Part shown: one piece after another, positions 62,469 to 64,000 of the stretch
Position numbering within the stretch: position 1 is the stretch's first letter
Layout: each line of letters starts with the position of its first letter
Assembly (NCBI GenBank): GCA_002392915.1
Contig: DGHQ01000059.1
Coordinates: 124,001 to 188,000 of the forward strand
From: Bacteroidales bacterium UBA3844
GTDB lineage: Bacteria > Bacteroidota > Bacteroidia > Bacteroidales > Paludibacteraceae
Length of the DNA: 64,000 bases
Reading direction: 5' to 3'
Notes under the pieces: model-generated
Told to the model about the DNA's origin: nothing
The model's input: the letters and a program-made list of their open reading frames with translations, nothing else
Databases searched by the model: none
Made by a program: the position numbers and the translations under genes

Positions 62469-62716
62469 ATTCCATGAAGCATGAGAAAAACTGTCGGAAA
62501 AGCTTGTCTCATATACAATTTCACATTGCCAGCAAGAGATCATTTTTTCACTCTCTGAAGGTTGTGAAAATGGTTAATCCAAACAATCGCGTCAGACAGA
62601 CGTAAATTGTGCGATACAACTTTGCAACAAGCGTTTATTTTTATACAAAAAAGTGAAAAATTATTTAATTGCGAGTTTCCTGCCAAATCATTACCTTTGT
62701 GAAAAAAGAAATCACA

Positions 62717-63256
62717 ATGATAGATCCAATAGCAATAATAAAAAAATACTACGACGAGAACAGCGAGCTATATCACATTCTCGTCACCCATTCAAAAGAG
62801 GTCACAGAAAAGGCATTGAAGATTGTCGACGCGCATCCTGAACTTGGTGCCGACCGTCAGTTTGTGGAGGAAGGAGCGATGCTTCACGACATTGGAATCT
62901 TCAAGACTTCAGCATCAGGAATCTGTTGCGACGGTGACAAGCCATACATCTGCCACGGCTATCTTGGCAGCGAACTGCTCCAAGCGGAAGGTCTGCCACG
63001 CCATGCATTGGTGGCTGAACGTCACACAGGCACTGGATTATCGTTGAAGCAGATTATTGAGCAGAATCTTCCTGTTCCACACCGAGACATGCGTCCAGTC
63101 AGCATAGAAGAACAAATCATCTGTTTTGCCGACAAGTTTTTCAGCAAAACTCACTTGGGAGAGGAAAGAGATTTTGAGCAAGCCAGACGCAAGCTGGAAA
63201 AATTCGGAGAAGAATCGCTTAATCAGTTTGACAAATGGGGAAAGATGTTTTTATAG
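62717..63256 (+). CDS. HD-domain phosphohydrolase-like protein
   Basis: The ATG at 62717 gives 179 residues. HSKEVTEKALKI supplies the first His, GAMLHDIGIFKT (about 56-67) is the HD motif, and later AERHTG and ICFADKFFS complete the HD metal site. A TACCTTTG promoter box lies near 62691. Probably a chromosomal or cargo phosphohydrolase; substrate unknown. Confidence 0.88.
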   Translation: MIDPIAIIKKYYDENSELYHILVTHSKEVTEKALKIVDAHPELGADRQFVEEGAMLHDIGIFKTSASGICCDGDKPYICHGYLGSELLQAEGLPRHALVAERHTGTGLSLKQIIEQNLPVPHRDMRPVSIEEQIICFADKFFSKTHLGEERDFEQARRKLEKFGEESLNQFDKWGKMFL

Positions 63257-63303
63257 TTGTTGGCGGTAGCCAAAAATTCTCGTTCATCGCTAAATAAAAA
63301 GAA

Positions 63304-63714
63304 ATGGTAAAAGAGATAATGCACGACCCGTTGTTTCTCTCACAGAAATCAGAGCCTGCAACGGAAGAAGACAGACAAGTGGTAGTTGACCTGCTCGACA
63401 CACTGCGTGCCCACCTTGACGGATGCGTGGGGATGGCAGCAAACATGATTGGTGTCTTGAAAAATATAATTGTGGTATGCGTGGGTGATAAACAAGAAGC
63501 TTTCATCAACCCTGTGATCACATTGAAATTGAAACCATATCCTGCAGAAGAGGGATGTTTGTCATTGCCAGGAGTAAAGAAGACAATTCGATACAATGAA
63601 ATAGAGTTGGAATATTTAGACATTAATTTCAAACCACAAAGGAAGAAATTCAGAGGCTTTACAGCCCAAATTATCCAGCATGAAATCGACCACTGCAACG
63701 GGATACTGATATAA
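63304..63714 (+). CDS. Peptide deformylase homologue
   Basis: The 136-residue protein has all three deformylase motifs in slightly variant form: GMAANMIG (for GxGxAAxQ), EEGCLSLPG with the metal Cys, and QIIQHEIDHCNGILI with the HExxH metal site. It is shorter than typical Def proteins (about 165-190). The usual Gln of motif 1 is Asn here. It may be a secondary deformylase rather than the housekeeping enzyme. Confidence 0.85.
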   Translation: MVKEIMHDPLFLSQKSEPATEEDRQVVVDLLDTLRAHLDGCVGMAANMIGVLKNIIVVCVGDKQEAFINPVITLKLKPYPAEEGCLSLPGVKKTIRYNEIELEYLDINFKPQRKKFRGFTAQIIQHEIDHCNGILI

Positions 63715-63786
63715 TTCATAATGCATAATTGTCGGAGAAAGCCAGCGTCGTGAAAAAAATTTAGAAAAATAACAAATAAGCATTTT

Positions 63787-64000
63787 ATGAAAGCTAAAAT
63801 CACCATAATATTTCTATTATCGCTCCTTCCGCTGTTATCTTCAGCATATGAAAAAAGGTTGGCAGACTATCCTATACCAAGAAATATCAAAGGTTGTATA
63901 AAACTGCTCGACAAAACCATGTCAGCCGACGAAAAAGAGTTGATTAGGACATTGCCAGAAGACAGCATATGCAAGCATGAAAAATTCCGTAATAAGGATG
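63787..64000 (+). CDS. Secreted DUF6794-like protein, cut by the window end
   Basis: The first 71 residues are visible: a signal peptide (about 1-19) then IPRNIKGCIKLLDKTMSADE. The P-x-x-x-x-x-C-x-x-x-L-D-K pattern is seen in DUF6794 proteins of Bacteroidetes. The remainder lies beyond the window. Confidence 0.6.
   Translation, partial: MKAKITIIFLLSLLPLLSSAYEKRLADYPIPRNIKGCIKLLDKTMSADEKELIRTLPEDSICKHEKFRNKD

Noticed and set aside
63219..63806. Minus-strand 195-codon frame over the deformylase gene
   Set aside because: The plus-strand frame has all three deformylase motifs, so the minus frame is a shadow.

Overview
The window is most likely an integrative and conjugative element (or large conjugative plasmid segment) of a Bacteroidales bacterium. 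Evidence: the tra genes belong to the Bacteroidetes TraA-TraO family, promoters follow the Bacteroidetes -33/-7 pattern (TTTG, about 20 bp, TAnnTTTG), leaders before start codons are A/T-rich without Shine-Dalgarno sequences, and one gene carries a type IX secretion (T9SS) C-terminal signal. No integrase, replication initiator or attachment site was recognised, so ICE versus plasmid is inferred. At the right end, about 62.7-64 kb, an HD-domain protein, a peptide deformylase homologue and a secreted protein look more like chromosomal flank.

Layout. (1) 0-9.3 kb, minus strand: a transfer operon running traA (ParA-like), a ribbon-helix-helix protein, a small membrane protein, traE, F, G, I, J, K, L, M, ended by a terminator. 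(2) 9.3-10.45 kb: no gene. It holds about 50 TTAC motifs in almost exact 10-bp phase, then inverted repeats and leader hairpins before the mobilisation genes (candidate centromere plus oriT). (3) 10.45-15.6 kb, plus strand: relaxosome protein, MOBP-type relaxase, VirD4-type coupling protein. (4) 15.6-20 kb: small genes, a toxin-antitoxin pair, a broken repeat protein and several promoter-plus-terminator units with no ORF. One contains two CRISPR-like repeats; another contains an exact 19-nt Cas12a (type V-A) crRNA repeat followed by a 22-nt guide-like segment. (5) 20-39.2 kb, minus strand: a long operon with an attenuator-like leader. It encodes a DUF3945-like polyvalent protein, an ArdC-like antirestriction/metallopeptidase protein, a phosphoribosyltransferase fusion, a TraO-like outer-membrane protein, a lipoprotein and a 3353-residue T9SS-type surface protein. 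(6) 39.3-52.3 kb, plus strand: many small accessory genes (PcfK, PcfJ, DpnD/PcfM-like, SSB) driven by about 11 copies of one promoter/leader module, plus a 0.5-kb tract of successive, sequence-different hairpins. (7) 52.4-56.4 kb: unrecognised accessory genes. (8) 56.4-62.4 kb, minus strand: Toprim primase-like protein, TraN and topoisomerase III.

Working model. The tra operon, TraN and TraO build the mating channel. The relaxase, coupling protein, SSB, TopB and primase process and re-synthesise the DNA. TraA, the RHH protein and the 10-bp array could form a segregation or transfer-positioning system. The ArdC/PRTase/DUF3945 proteins, and possibly the CRISPR-mimic RNAs, would protect the entering element from recipient defences. 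The last two points are inference.
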